Origin: CAITSH01 sp025356665
GTDB lineage: Bacteria; Pseudomonadota; Gammaproteobacteria; Burkholderiales; SG8-39
DNA length: 64,000 nt
Direction: 5' to 3'
Assembly (NCBI GenBank): GCA_025356665.1
Contig: JANXRV010000123.1
Coordinates: forward strand, 8,404-72,403
The notes under the pieces were generated by a model. It was not told the origin of the DNA. It ran no database searches and worked only from the letters and a program-made list of their open reading frames with translations. The position numbers and the translations under genes were made by a program. Below, in pieces: positions 7,998 to 16,518 of the stretch. Positions within the stretch are counted from its first letter, which is position 1; each line of letters opens with the position of its first letter.

Positions 7998-8528
7998 ATG
8001 AAAACCTCCCGAACCATGAAGCAAAAAACAGCCCTCCCCCCGCCGCTTGTTCCCAGGCGCTCCGGCAAGCCCGCGCGCGAAGTGCTCAAGCGCCGCCCCG
8101 GTTTTTTGATCCGGCGGTTGCACCAGATCCATACCTCCTTGTTTGCCGAGGAATGTGGGGAATTCGGCATCACGCCGGTGCAGTACAGTCTCATGACCGC
8201 CCTCTTGCTCCACGGCGAGGCGGACCAGGTGTCGCTTGCGGGCGAGGTGGGCATAGACCGCGCCAACACCACCGATGTGCTGCGCCGGCTAGAGGAGCGC
8301 GGCCTCATCGGCCGCAAAATGTCGGCCGAGGACAGTCGCGCCAAGCTGTGTACGCTGACGCGCGAGGGACGCAAGATGGCGATGGCGATGGAAAAGGCCG
8401 TGCGGCGCGCCCACGGGCGCACTGTGGCGCTGCTGCCGCCGGCAGAGCGCAAGGCGTTCTTGGGAAGCCTGCGCCGGCTGGTCGACGCCTATAACGATCT
8501 GGGGCGCACCAGGCTGCGTCTCAAGTAA
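7998..8528 (+). CDS. MarR-family transcriptional regulator
   Basis: 176 residues with a winged helix-turn-helix. ITPVQYSLMTALLLHGEADQ leads into LAGEVGIDRANTTDVLRRLE (recognition helix), and then the wing KMSAEDSRAKLCTLTREG. MarR proteins bind short palindromes as dimers and release them on binding small aromatic or acidic ligands. Start ATG 7998 is chosen (ATG 8016 is also possible); the frame is open further up but across promoter DNA. The gene is divergent from the amidohydrolase, with the likely operator between them. No adjacent ligand-making gene is on its own strand; the XDH-family operon starts 198 bases downstream. Confidence 0.88.
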   Translation: MKTSRTMKQKTALPPPLVPRRSGKPAREVLKRRPGFLIRRLHQIHTSLFAEECGEFGITPVQYSLMTALLLHGEADQVSLAGEVGIDRANTTDVLRRLEERGLIGRKMSAEDSRAKLCTLTREGRKMAMAMEKAVRRAHGRTVALLPPAERKAFLGSLRRLVDAYNDLGRTRLRLK

Positions 8529-8726
8529 TGTCGCCAGGTAGGACGTCGGGCTTGAGGCATTCAGCCCGTGAGTTGTGATCTTAAGTATGTACACGAACCA
8601 AATAATCGCAGGGCAGTGCAACATCGGGCATACTTGTCGCGGTGCTTTTTTTCGATCGTCCCGCCGTTGATCGCAGGCCGGGTATGGTTTGCAATCCATT
8701 CATTCCAGGTTTGAGGTTCGTCGCGC

Positions 8727-11135
8727 ATGAGCATTGATCTCAAGGCTTCTCCCGCAGCAAAGCGTAACGCCCAGGGTGGCTCCGGCGGTTCCGGAGGCAA
8801 GGGCGTGGGCGCGCGCCTGGAGCGCAAGGAAGACGAGCGCTTCATGCGCGGTCGCGGCCAGTTTGTCGGTGACATGCGCATGGAGGGCATGCGCGAAGTA
8901 GCATTCCTGCGCTCGCCGCTGGCGCACGCCCGGCTGGGCGCAATCACCAAACCGGCAGGACGCGAGGGCGAGGTCTTTGTTCACGCCGACCTGGTTGGCG
9001 TGGCGCCCATCACCGCCAATTCCGCTCTCAAGGGTTTCAAGAACTCATCGCAGCCGGTGCTTGCCAGCGGCAAAGTGCGCCAGGTTGGTGAGATGGTGGC
9101 GATGTGTGTCGCCGCCACGCGCGCCGACGCCGAAGATCTCGCCGCACTGGTGGAGGTCGATTACGACGCACTGCCGGCGGTGTCCGACATGATCACGGCG
9201 GTCAACGCCCCGCCCTCGCTGGTGCATGAGCAATGGGGCGACAATGTTTTTCTGGAAACCCTGGTCGATGCTGACCTTGGCGACATCAAGCGCACTGCGG
9301 CCATCCGCGTGCAGCGGCGCATCCGCACCGCGCGCCAGTCGATGGCGCCGATGGAAGGTCGCGGCGTGCTCGCCTGGTATGACAGCCGGCTCGAGCAACT
9401 CACCGTCTACACCGCGGCGCAAATGCCGCACATCGTGCGCGCCGGTTTGTCCGAATGCCTGGGCATAGACCAGGGCCGCATCCGCGTGGTGGCGCCCGAT
9501 GTGGGCGGCGGCTTTGGCTACAAGGGCATCCTGCTGCCCGAGGAAGTCTGCGTCGCCTGGCTGGCAATGAAAAGCGGCCGGCCGATACGCTGGATCGAGG
9601 ATCGTTACGAGCAGCTCTCGGCCAACACCAACTGCCGCGAGCACTATTACGACATCACCGGCTACGCCGACAAGGATGGACGCCTGCTGGCCCTGGACTG
9701 CGACGCCATGGTCGATTCGGGCGCGTATTCGTCGTATCCGTTTTCGGCCTGCCTCGAGGGCGCGCAGGTGAGCTCCATCCTGCCCGGCCCTTATCGCATG
9801 GAAAAATACCGCTGCCACACCTGGTCGGTATCGACCAACAAGCCGCCCATCCTGCCTTATCGCGGCGTGGCCCGCACCGGCGTGTGCTTTGCCATCGAGT
9901 TGTTGATGGACGCCATTGCGCGCGAGGCCGGGCGCGAGCCCTGGGAGGTGCGGCTGTTGAACCTGGTGCCGCCCGAGGCCATGCCTTACACCAACATCAC
10001 CAACAAGTATTTCGACAGCGGCGATTATCCGCAGGCCTTGCGCCGCGCGGTGGCGATGATAGACCTGCCCAAATGGCGCGTGCGGCAAAAAACCGGCGAG
10101 GCCGATGGCCGTAAAATCGGCATCGGGCTGTCCATTTTTTGCGAGCAGGGCGCGCACGGCACTTCGGTCTATCACGGTTGGGGCATCCCGATGGTGCCCG
10201 GCCATGAGCAATGCCAGGCGCGCTTGTCGCCCGATGGCGTGCTGGAGTTGCGCATAGGCGCGCATTCGCACGGCCAGAGCCTGGAGACCACGCTGGCGCA
10301 GGTGGCCAACGAGGTGTTGGGCATAGACCCGGATCGCGTGCGCCTGATCCACGGCGACACGGCGCTGACGCCCTACTCGACCGGCACCTGGGGTTCGCGC
10401 TGCGCCGTGATGTCCGGCGGCGCTGTCGCCGCCGCCTGCCGCGAGATTGAAAAACGCCTGCGCCACATTGCATCGCGCCTGATGGAGGTGGCCGGCGCTG
10501 ACCTGGAGTTCACCGAGGGCGATGTGCGCGTCGCCGGAACCGACAAGAAAATGACGCTGCAGCAACTGGCGCATGTCTGGTACCGCCAGCCGCAACTGCT
10601 GCCCGTGGATGTCGATCCGGGCGGGCTCGAAGCCACCGCCGGGTACAAGACGCTCAAGGATACGGGCACCTTCAGTTATGCCTGTCACGCCGTCGCCGTC
10701 GCAGTTGACACCGAGATCGGCCACGTCGAGATCCTCGATTACGTCATCGTCGAGGACGGCGGCACCATGATCAACCCCATGGTGGTCGATGGCCAGGTCT
10801 TTGGCGGCACCGCGCAGGGCATAGGCACGGCGCTGTATGAAGAAATGCCCTACGACGAGAACGCCCAGCCGCTCGCCTCGACGCTGGCCGATTACATGCT
10901 GCCAGGCCCGACCGAAGTGCCCGAGCCGCGCGTGGCGCATATGGAGACGCCCTCGCCGCTCACCGCCTTCGGGCAAAAGGGCATAGGCGAGGGCGGCGCC
11001 ATTGCACCGCCTGCGGCCATCGCCAACGCCGTCAACGACGCGTTGAAGGACCTTGGCGTCGAGATGCTCGAATCGCCCATTTCGCCGCGGCGCCTGCTGG
11101 CCGCGCTGGCGGCGGCGAAAGTGAAGGCGGCATGA
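8727..11135 (+). CDS. Xanthine dehydrogenase family, molybdopterin-binding large subunit (operon 1)
   Basis: 802 residues, the catalytic subunit of a three-part molybdenum hydroxylase. It has APDVGGGFG near 255-263, PYRGVARTG near 376 and the end motif GQKGIGEGGAIAPP with the catalytic Glu near 755. The active-site loop is YRG, not the AYRCSFR of true aerobic CO dehydrogenase, so it is better called a CoxL-like hydroxylase of unknown substrate. It hydroxylates an activated C-H or an aldehyde with water-derived oxygen. The FAD and 2Fe-2S genes follow on the same strand, separated by a palindromic repeat. ATG 8727 fits the family N-terminus (GVGARLERKEDERFMRGRG). Confidence 0.92.
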   Translation: MSIDLKASPAAKRNAQGGSGGSGGKGVGARLERKEDERFMRGRGQFVGDMRMEGMREVAFLRSPLAHARLGAITKPAGREGEVFVHADLVGVAPITANSALKGFKNSSQPVLASGKVRQVGEMVAMCVAATRADAEDLAALVEVDYDALPAVSDMITAVNAPPSLVHEQWGDNVFLETLVDADLGDIKRTAAIRVQRRIRTARQSMAPMEGRGVLAWYDSRLEQLTVYTAAQMPHIVRAGLSECLGIDQGRIRVVAPDVGGGFGYKGILLPEEVCVAWLAMKSGRPIRWIEDRYEQLSANTNCREHYYDITGYADKDGRLLALDCDAMVDSGAYSSYPFSACLEGAQVSSILPGPYRMEKYRCHTWSVSTNKPPILPYRGVARTGVCFAIELLMDAIAREAGREPWEVRLLNLVPPEAMPYTNITNKYFDSGDYPQALRRAVAMIDLPKWRVRQKTGEADGRKIGIGLSIFCEQGAHGTSVYHGWGIPMVPGHEQCQARLSPDGVLELRIGAHSHGQSLETTLAQVANEVLGIDPDRVRLIHGDTALTPYSTGTWGSRCAVMSGGAVAAACREIEKRLRHIASRLMEVAGADLEFTEGDVRVAGTDKKMTLQQLAHVWYRQPQLLPVDVDPGGLEATAGYKTLKDTGTFSYACHAVAVAVDTEIGHVEILDYVIVEDGGTMINPMVVDGQVFGGTAQGIGTALYEEMPYDENAQPLASTLADYMLPGPTEVPEPRVAHMETPSPLTAFGQKGIGEGGAIAPPAAIANAVNDALKDLGVEMLESPISPRRLLAALAAAKVKAA

Positions 11136-11170
11136 ACAATTCTCGCAACGCCGTCATTGCCCTCACTGTT

Positions 11171-11281
11171 GTCATTGCGAAGTCCCCTCCGGGGATAAAC
11201 TTCGCGAAGCAATCTCGTGGCCATTGCGGGGTAGACAGCCAAGCGACGAGATTGCTTCGTCGCGTTGCTCCTCGCAATGAC
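11171..11281. repeat. Palindromic intergenic repeat element (GTCATTGCGA...TCGCAATGAC)
   Basis: A 111-base element has perfect 10-bp terminal inverted repeats and an internal perfect 13-bp pair, GAAGCAATCTCGT (11206-11218) with ACGAGATTGCTTC (11246-11258). This matches a short dispersed palindrome seen in many proteobacterial genomes. It sits between the large and FAD subunit genes of one operon, and as RNA it would fold into a long hairpin. A partial relative lies at 18583-18619. Confidence 0.85.
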
Positions 11282-11316
11282 ATGCCTTGGATTGCATTTT
11301 CCAGGATGAATGTTGC

Positions 11317-12126
11317 ATGAAATCCGCCAAATTCAACTACGAAAAACCGCGCGCACTTGCCGACGCGATCAAGTTGCTTGCATCGGGCGGCGGCATGGCC
11401 AAGGTCATCGCCGGCGGCCAGTCCTTCGGTCCCATGCTCAACCTGCGCCTGGCGCAACCGGATTTGCTCGTTGATGTTCGCGGCCTGCCCGAACTCGCGG
11501 CTGTGAGCGAGGACAAAGACGCCGTCAGCCTCGGTGCCTGCACCACGCACGCCGCCATCGAGGATGGTCGCGTGCCCGAGGCGACCGGCGGCATGATGCG
11601 CTTTGTCGCGCGTGACATCGCCTATCGCGCCATCCGCAACCGCGGCACGATCGGCGGCAGCCTCGCGCATGCCGACCCCGCGGGCGACTGGGTCAGTGTG
11701 CTGATGCTGCTCGATGCGACCGTGATCATCACAGGCCCGGCCGGCGAGCGCCGCGTTCCGGCGAGCGAGTTTGTCACCGGTGCGCTCGCCACGGCGCTGG
11801 CCGAAGACGAAATCCTCACCGCCGTGCGCATCGCCAAATTCTCGCCCAAGGCGCGCTGGAGTTATTACAAGTTTTGCCGCAAGACCGGCGAATTCGCCGA
11901 AGCCATCGCCGGATTTGTCCTTGACCCCGCGCGCGGGGTCACGCGCGCGGTCATCGGCGCGGCCGAGGGCGCGCCGGTGGTGATAGCCGACGCCTCGGCG
12001 CTGATCAATGGCTTTGATCAGGCTGTCGCCTCAAAAGCCACGTCCAGCGCGGGTTTTCAGCCCGGTAGCTATGAATTCCAGGTGCACATGGCGGCCTTGA
12101 AGCGCGCCGCAATCCGTATTCAATAA
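11317..12126 (+). CDS. Xanthine dehydrogenase family, FAD-binding subunit (operon 1)
   Basis: 269 residues of the CoxM/FAD-binding type. It has VIAGGQSFGPMLNLRLAQP near residues 30-50 and IRNRGTIGGSLAHADPAGDW near 105-125, the two flavin-pyrophosphate loops of the family. It passes electrons from the 2Fe-2S subunit to an acceptor. ATG 11317 is preceded by AGGA; an earlier in-frame ATG at 11287 lies next to the palindromic repeat and is less likely. It sits in the order large-FAD-2Fe2S with 181 bases before it and 7 after. Confidence 0.9.
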   Translation: MKSAKFNYEKPRALADAIKLLASGGGMAKVIAGGQSFGPMLNLRLAQPDLLVDVRGLPELAAVSEDKDAVSLGACTTHAAIEDGRVPEATGGMMRFVARDIAYRAIRNRGTIGGSLAHADPAGDWVSVLMLLDATVIITGPAGERRVPASEFVTGALATALAEDEILTAVRIAKFSPKARWSYYKFCRKTGEFAEAIAGFVLDPARGVTRAVIGAAEGAPVVIADASALINGFDQAVASKATSSAGFQPGSYEFQVHMAALKRAAIRIQ

Positions 12127-12133
12127 GACTGCT

Positions 12134-12601
12134 ATGAAACCGATAAAACTTTCCGTCAATGGCAAAACCGTCGAGGCCATGGTCGAGCCGCGCACCCACC
12201 TCGCCGATTTCCTGCGTGAAACCGAGCGGCTCACCGGCACCCATGTGGGCTGCGAGCACGGCGTCTGCGGCGCCTGTACCATTGAGATTGACGGCGCGCC
12301 GGCGCGCTCGTGCATCAGCTTCGCCGTGGCCTGTGACGGCGCCAGCGTGCGCACCATCGAGGGTTTTGATGATGACGCGGTGATGGCGCAATTGCGCGCG
12401 GCCTTTTCCGCCGAGCACGCGCTGCAGTGCGGTTACTGCACGCCGGGCATGCTGATCACCGCGCGCGACATCGTCATGCGCATCCCCGATGCCGATGAGG
12501 CGCGCATTCGTCACGAGCTGTCGGGCAACCTGTGCCGCTGTACCGGCTATGTCGGTATCGTGCGCGCCATCAAGCGTGTGCTGGCTCAAAAAGCAGTCTG
12601 A
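12134..12601 (+). CDS. Xanthine dehydrogenase family, 2Fe-2S subunit (operon 1)
   Basis: 155 residues with two 2Fe-2S sites. Plant-type cysteines are C40, C45, C48 and C60 (GCEHGVCGAC...SC). The helical-domain cysteines are C99, C102, C134 and C136 (CGYC...CRC). It relays electrons between the molybdenum centre and FAD. It starts 7 bases after the FAD gene, and its stop TGA 12599-12601 directly abuts the ATG of the following amidohydrolase. Part of its 3' coding sequence (12488-12543) recurs, 53 of 56 bases identical, in the chimeric remnant at 15694. Confidence 0.92.
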   Translation: MKPIKLSVNGKTVEAMVEPRTHLADFLRETERLTGTHVGCEHGVCGACTIEIDGAPARSCISFAVACDGASVRTIEGFDDDAVMAQLRAAFSAEHALQCGYCTPGMLITARDIVMRIPDADEARIRHELSGNLCRCTGYVGIVRAIKRVLAQKAV

Positions 12602-12648
12602 ATGAAAAATCAAAATGGACAACGAATGAAAAATCAAAATGCACAAGG
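12601..12648. repeat. 24-bp direct duplication creating three in-frame start codons
   Basis: Two adjacent 24-base copies (12601-12624 and 12625-12648, 22 of 24 identical) each supply an ATG, giving the in-frame choices 12602, 12626 and 12650. They encode MKNQNGQR and MKNQNAQG if translated. The duplication sits exactly at the junction with the 2Fe-2S gene stop. Confidence 0.85.
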
Positions 12649-14149
12649 AATGAGAACCCTCATCAAGGGCGGTTGGGTCGTCAGCTACAAGGGCGGTGCG
12701 CATTGCATGGACCGCGACTTCGAGGTCGCTTTTGAGGGCGACGAGGTCATTTATGTCGGGCCGAAGTTTGACGGCCATGCCGACACGGTCATCGACGCCG
12801 CCGGCAAGCTGGTATGTCCCGGTTTCATCGACACCCACGTGCACACCGGCCACCGCGCGTCGCATCGGCTCATCACCGACGCTGGCCGCGGCGAATTTTT
12901 CGGCCAGCCTTTCCTGGAAATCAGCGTGCCCAAGGAAGGTACGCGCATTGAGGGCGACGTGCGCTACCTTCGCCCCGACGAGGCCGGTGCGGAAGAGGAA
13001 ATCGAATTCAACGCCGCCTTCACCGTGGCCGAGATGCTGCGCAACGGCATCACCACCTTTGTCGAATACGGCAGTCAGCTGCGCATCCAGGAGGCCCTCG
13101 CCAAGCAGTGCGCGCGCCTTGGCGTGCGCGGCTACCTCGGCCCCGGCTATGATAGCGGCCGCTGGGTCGGCGATGAGCACGGCCGCCTCAAGCGCATCAC
13201 CGACGAGGCGGCCGGCCTGCGCGGTATGGCCGACGCGGTGAAGTTCATCGAACGCATGGACGGCGCCGAGGGCGGGCTGATACGCGGCATCCTGGTGCCG
13301 CGCGAACTCGAGACAACGAGTCTTGCGATCATGCGCCGTACGCGCGAGCTCGCCGACGAGATGAAACTGCCGATGGCAACGCATGCCGCCTACAACATTC
13401 TCGAGTTCCACGACATCGTACGCGAGCACCGCATGACGCCGATCGAGGTTCTCGACAGCCTCGGGATGCTGCGGCCCACGATGAACATTGGCCACGGCAA
13501 TTTCATTTCCGACAATCCCAAGCTCAACTACTCCGGTGCGCGCGATTTGAAGCTGATGGGCGAGGCCGGCGTGTCGATTTCGCATTGCGCCATCAATATC
13601 GTGCGCCGTGCCCGCGCCCTGGACTCGTGGAAAAAATACGCCGAGGCCGGTGTCAACATCGCCCTTGGCACCGACACCTATCCGCGCGACCTCATCCTCA
13701 ACATGCGCACCGCCTCGTATCACGGCAAGGTCATGAGTTCGGATTACCGCGCCGCCACCGCGGCAGATGTATTTTCCGCCGCCACGCTCAACGGCGCGCG
13801 CTCGCTCGGTCGCGATGACCTCGGGCGCATCGCCAAGGGCAGCCGCGCCGATATGATCATCGTCGACCTCACCGGCGGCGACAGCCTTCGTATGGGCCCG
13901 ATACGCGATCCGGTGAAAACCCTGGTCGAGTGCGGCGTCGGCAACGACGTGGATACCGCCATCGTCGCCGGCAAGGTGCGCATGCAGGGCGGCAGGATTC
14001 CCGGCGTGGATTTCGCCGCGCTGCGCGCCCGCGCCCAGGCCAACGGCGAAAAAATCTGGGCCGGCTGGCATCAGTCTGACCCCCTTGGCCGCACTGCGTT
14101 GCAGGCCAGTCCCTGGTCATTCTGCCCGGCTTGTGACCGCGATGAGTAA
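12602..14149 (+). CDS. Amidohydrolase (chlorohydrolase/cytosine-deaminase-like)
   Basis: Up to 515 residues. The metal ligands of the amidohydrolase superfamily are present: HVH in GFIDTHVHTGH, His of PMATHAAYN, His of MNIGHGNF and Asp of IALGTDTYP. Members with this pattern deaminate or dechlorinate ring amines (AtzA/TrzN, guanine deaminase, SsnA). Following a molybdenum hydroxylase, a role on a nitrogen heterocycle is a reasonable inference. Three starts are possible: 12602 (TGA-ATG coupled to the 2Fe-2S gene), 12626 and 12650. The conserved family start matches MRTLIKGGWVVS at 12650, so the first 16 residues may be an artefact of the duplication. Confidence 0.85.
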   Translation: MKNQNGQRMKNQNAQGMRTLIKGGWVVSYKGGAHCMDRDFEVAFEGDEVIYVGPKFDGHADTVIDAAGKLVCPGFIDTHVHTGHRASHRLITDAGRGEFFGQPFLEISVPKEGTRIEGDVRYLRPDEAGAEEEIEFNAAFTVAEMLRNGITTFVEYGSQLRIQEALAKQCARLGVRGYLGPGYDSGRWVGDEHGRLKRITDEAAGLRGMADAVKFIERMDGAEGGLIRGILVPRELETTSLAIMRRTRELADEMKLPMATHAAYNILEFHDIVREHRMTPIEVLDSLGMLRPTMNIGHGNFISDNPKLNYSGARDLKLMGEAGVSISHCAINIVRRARALDSWKKYAEAGVNIALGTDTYPRDLILNMRTASYHGKVMSSDYRAATAADVFSAATLNGARSLGRDDLGRIAKGSRADMIIVDLTGGDSLRMGPIRDPVKTLVECGVGNDVDTAIVAGKVRMQGGRIPGVDFAALRARAQANGEKIWAGWHQSDPLGRTALQASPWSFCPACDRDE

Positions 14150-14395
14150 GGCCGTAGCAGACGCGGCCCGGCAACGCAGACATAAGGTACGGGAGAGGCA
14201 CGACTCTTGCTCGAGACTTGCCCTGATTGTTGCGATGGCTGTCCGATAGTTTCGTGCGGCCAACTGCATAGAGCAACGCATTCGTTCCTTTGGCGAGCGC
14301 CTGCGGTGATACTCGCGGGCTGTGCCGCCCCGCCCCGTCATCGGCCCGTCATTGCCCCGTCGTTCTCACCGTTGTCATAGGAAACAGGAGTTCTC

Positions 14396-15373
14396 ATGTT
14401 CACTCGTGTTCTTTCGGCGCTCGCGCTCGGCCTCGCCGTCGCGCTGCCTGGGGCTTCCCTCGCGCAATCCGACTACCCGTCCAAGCCGGTGCGCATCATC
14501 GTCCCCTTCGGTCCTGGCGGTGCGGCCGATACCTTGCCGCGATTGATCGGGCAAAAGCTCACCGAGCTGTGGGGCCAGCCGGTGGTGGTCGAGAACCGCA
14601 CCGGTGCCGCCGGCAACATAGGCATGGAGGCGGGTGCACGCGCCGCGCCCGATGGCTACACGTTGACCTCAGCACCCGTGGGCAATCTTGCGATCAACCC
14701 GCACCTTTACGCCAAGCTGAGCTTTGATGTGTTCAAGGATTTCACGCCCATCACGCTTGTCGGTTCGGTGCAGAACGTGCTGGTGGTCAACCCGGCAGTG
14801 CCGGCTAATACGGTTAATGAATTGGTGGCGCTGGCCAAGGCAAAGCCAGGCACGCTGACGTTTGCCTCGGGCGGCAATGGCACCCAGGCCCATGTCGGCG
14901 GCGAGTTGTTCAAGGCCATGACCGGTACCGACATGACGCATATCGCCTACAAGGGCGTCGGCGACTCGGTGCGCGACCTGCTGGGCGGTCAGGTATCGAT
15001 GATTTTTGCGCAAGTGCCTTCGGTGATGCCGCACATTCAGTCGGGCAAGCTGCGCGCACTGGGCGTGGCGAGCGCGCGGCGCATCGGCGTGTTGCCCGCC
15101 GTGCCGACCATCGCCGAGGCGGTCGGACTTGCCGGTTTCGAGGCGGTGTCCTGGTACGCCCTGGTCGGGCCGGCCGGCATGCCCGCAAGTATCGTCAACA
15201 AGATCCAGGCTGATGTCGCCAGGGTTTTGCAACTACCCGATATCCGCGAAAAGCTGCTGGCCCTGGGCGCGGATCCGGTCGGCAGCACCCCCGAGCAACT
15301 GCTCGCGGCCATGCGTGCCGACTTTGAACGTTACGGCAGCGTGATTCGCAAGGTCGGCATCAAGGCTGAATAG
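14396..15373 (+). CDS. Tripartite tricarboxylate (Bug-type) periplasmic receptor 1
   Basis: 325 residues with a signal peptide (LALGLAVALPGASLAQS, cut after Ala-Gln or Ala) and the Bug-family hallmarks YPSKPVRIIVPFGPGG, VVVENRTGAAGNIG, HIAYKGVGD and the closing VIRKVGIKAE. Bug proteins bind carboxylates or related small molecules in the periplasm. No TctA/TctB permease gene lies nearby. Its place after the XDH-family operon and amidohydrolase suggests uptake of that pathway's substrate. A 246-base spacer precedes it; the ribosome site is ACAGGAGTTCTC. Confidence 0.92.
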   Translation: MFTRVLSALALGLAVALPGASLAQSDYPSKPVRIIVPFGPGGAADTLPRLIGQKLTELWGQPVVVENRTGAAGNIGMEAGARAAPDGYTLTSAPVGNLAINPHLYAKLSFDVFKDFTPITLVGSVQNVLVVNPAVPANTVNELVALAKAKPGTLTFASGGNGTQAHVGGELFKAMTGTDMTHIAYKGVGDSVRDLLGGQVSMIFAQVPSVMPHIQSGKLRALGVASARRIGVLPAVPTIAEAVGLAGFEAVSWYALVGPAGMPASIVNKIQADVARVLQLPDIREKLLALGADPVGSTPEQLLAAMRADFERYGSVIRKVGIKAE

Positions 15374-15402
15374 ACGGCTGCCATGCCGCGGCCGGCGCCA
15401 AA

Positions 15403-15774
15403 ATGATCGTCAACGCCCGCATGTATTCGGTCACGCCAGCCAGCACGGCGGCGTGGCGGGAATTGCTGTCGTGGGTTATGGCGCGCGCCGGCGTCCGTTG
15501 GGGTTTTGTCGAGCACAATCCGCCGCTGGCTTTGTCCGACCTTTGGTCGCGCGACGACCTTGGCCCGGTACAGATGTGCGGCCTGCCGTTTTCACGGCGC
15601 ACGCCGCAGGCCGCGGCGATTGTCGCGACCGTGCCCTCGCCGCCGCAGTACGAGGGCAAATCCATTTACATGTCCTACATCGCCGTGCGCGCTGATGCCG
15701 ATGAAGCGCGCATTCTTCACGAGCTGTCGGGCAACCTGTGCCGCTGCACGATCTTGGGGTTTTCGGGGCGCTAG
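15403..15774 (+). pseudogene. Chimeric remnant: PhnD-like binding protein fused to a 2Fe-2S subunit fragment
   Basis: The 123-codon frame has two unrelated halves. Residues 1-97 match the start of PhnD-like phosphate/phosphonate ABC binding proteins (MIVNARMYSV, DDLGPVQMCGLPFSRR, YEGKSIYMSYIAVRADA). That family normally runs about 250 residues. From about nt 15694 the reading is DADEARILHELSGNLCRCT, the end of an XDH-family 2Fe-2S subunit, 53 of 56 bases identical to 12488-12543. Sequence then diverges to a TAG at 15772-15774. It is almost surely nonfunctional, since neither the binding lobe nor an iron-sulfur domain is complete. The frame is preserved across the junction. Confidence 0.75.
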
Positions 15775-16109
15775 CGGCTGAGCAGTCCGACCAAGGGGGC
15801 GGTCAGTCCGCACACGCCGGTTACCGCGACCAAAATCCAAAGCTCGCTTTTTAGCAGTGCAAGCGGAGCGCCGGGATTCAGGCTGAGCTGCTGCATGCGT
15901 GGCAGCAGGATGATGGAAAGGCAAAGCGTAGAGGTGCCCAGCGCCGCCAGCGTGAAGGCGCTGGTAAAGAACGCATGCCGCCCGCCGGCGACCTGGTCGA
16001 CGAGCAAGCCGGTGACCAGCATTGCATTCCATGCGATGACCCAGGTCAGCATGAAGCTGGTACGAAAATGTTTGTGCAGCGTGAGTGCGGGGGGTGTCTT
16101 GAATGCCAT
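15771..16109 (-). CDS. Small three-helix membrane protein of unknown function
   Basis: 112 residues with three hydrophobic segments: FMLTWVIAWNAMLVTGLLV (about 19-37), FFTSAFTLAALGTSTLCLSI (about 47-67) and LWILVAVTGVCGLTAPLVGL (about 91-110). A short basic head lies inside. I do not recognise a family. It converges on the chimeric remnant, overlapping its stop by four bases. ATG 16109 has no strong ribosome site, so expression is uncertain. Confidence 0.55.
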   Translation of the reverse strand: MAFKTPPALTLHKHFRTSFMLTWVIAWNAMLVTGLLVDQVAGGRHAFFTSAFTLAALGTSTLCLSIILLPRMQQLSLNPGAPLALLKSELWILVAVTGVCGLTAPLVGLLSR

Positions 16110-16293
16110 CGGGTGTCTATGCTCTAGCGCGGGCGGTCACGCTAACACAGTTCCGGATCCACGCGTCTGTGGCAGGACAGCGTGGCGATGCAGAGCGGGC
16201 CGGACTGATACTTGATCGGGCTCGGCAGGGGCGGGCGCGGCGTCTTGTTGCCGATCTGCTTTTGCGAGGCGGTGACAGGCGGCCGCCCTGTTT

Positions 16294-16500
16294 TCAGCTA
16301 AAAAACTGCTCCGGCGTACCGGTGGTGCCGTAGCGGAGTAGTTGGTAGGTACCTAGCTTGAACTGATAGCGCGTGATGCCCGTCGAATCGGCGGCGGTCT
16401 CTAGCTTTTGCCTGTGCGCGCATTTTGCCCTGCGCACGGCATGGACCCAAGCTTGGGCGTGGCTTAGCTTGGAGGGCTTAGGTGCGCATGATGGCCCGCA
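16294..16500 (-). pseudogene. Possible gene-end remnant of unknown family
   Basis: In the 409-base gap between the membrane protein and the GNAT gene, a minus-strand frame stays open to TGA at 16296-16294. It ends in coherent, protein-like sequence (TGITRYQFKLGTYQLLRYG, then TTGTPEQFFS). No good start is visible before the GNAT stop at 16519, so it may be the 3' end of a gene whose beginning is lost. I cannot name a family. It may also be chance. Confidence 0.3.
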
Positions 16501-16518
16501 TGGCGCGAGAAGTGGCGA

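Noticed and set aside
9045..10976. Long open frame of more than 600 codons on the minus strand inside the XDH-family large subunit gene
   Set aside because: High-GC third codon positions leave the opposite strand open. The amino acid mix (His, Arg, Gly, Ala rich) and the clear plus-strand family match show it is a shadow.
8727..12601. Aerobic carbon monoxide dehydrogenase (coxLMS)
   Set aside because: The large subunits lack the AYRCSFR active-site loop and gene order or neighbours do not point to CO use, so only the wider family is claimed.
12005..14071. Frame of nearly 690 codons on the minus strand across the 2Fe-2S and amidohydrolase genes
   Set aside because: It spans two well supported plus-strand genes and has no recognisable domain.
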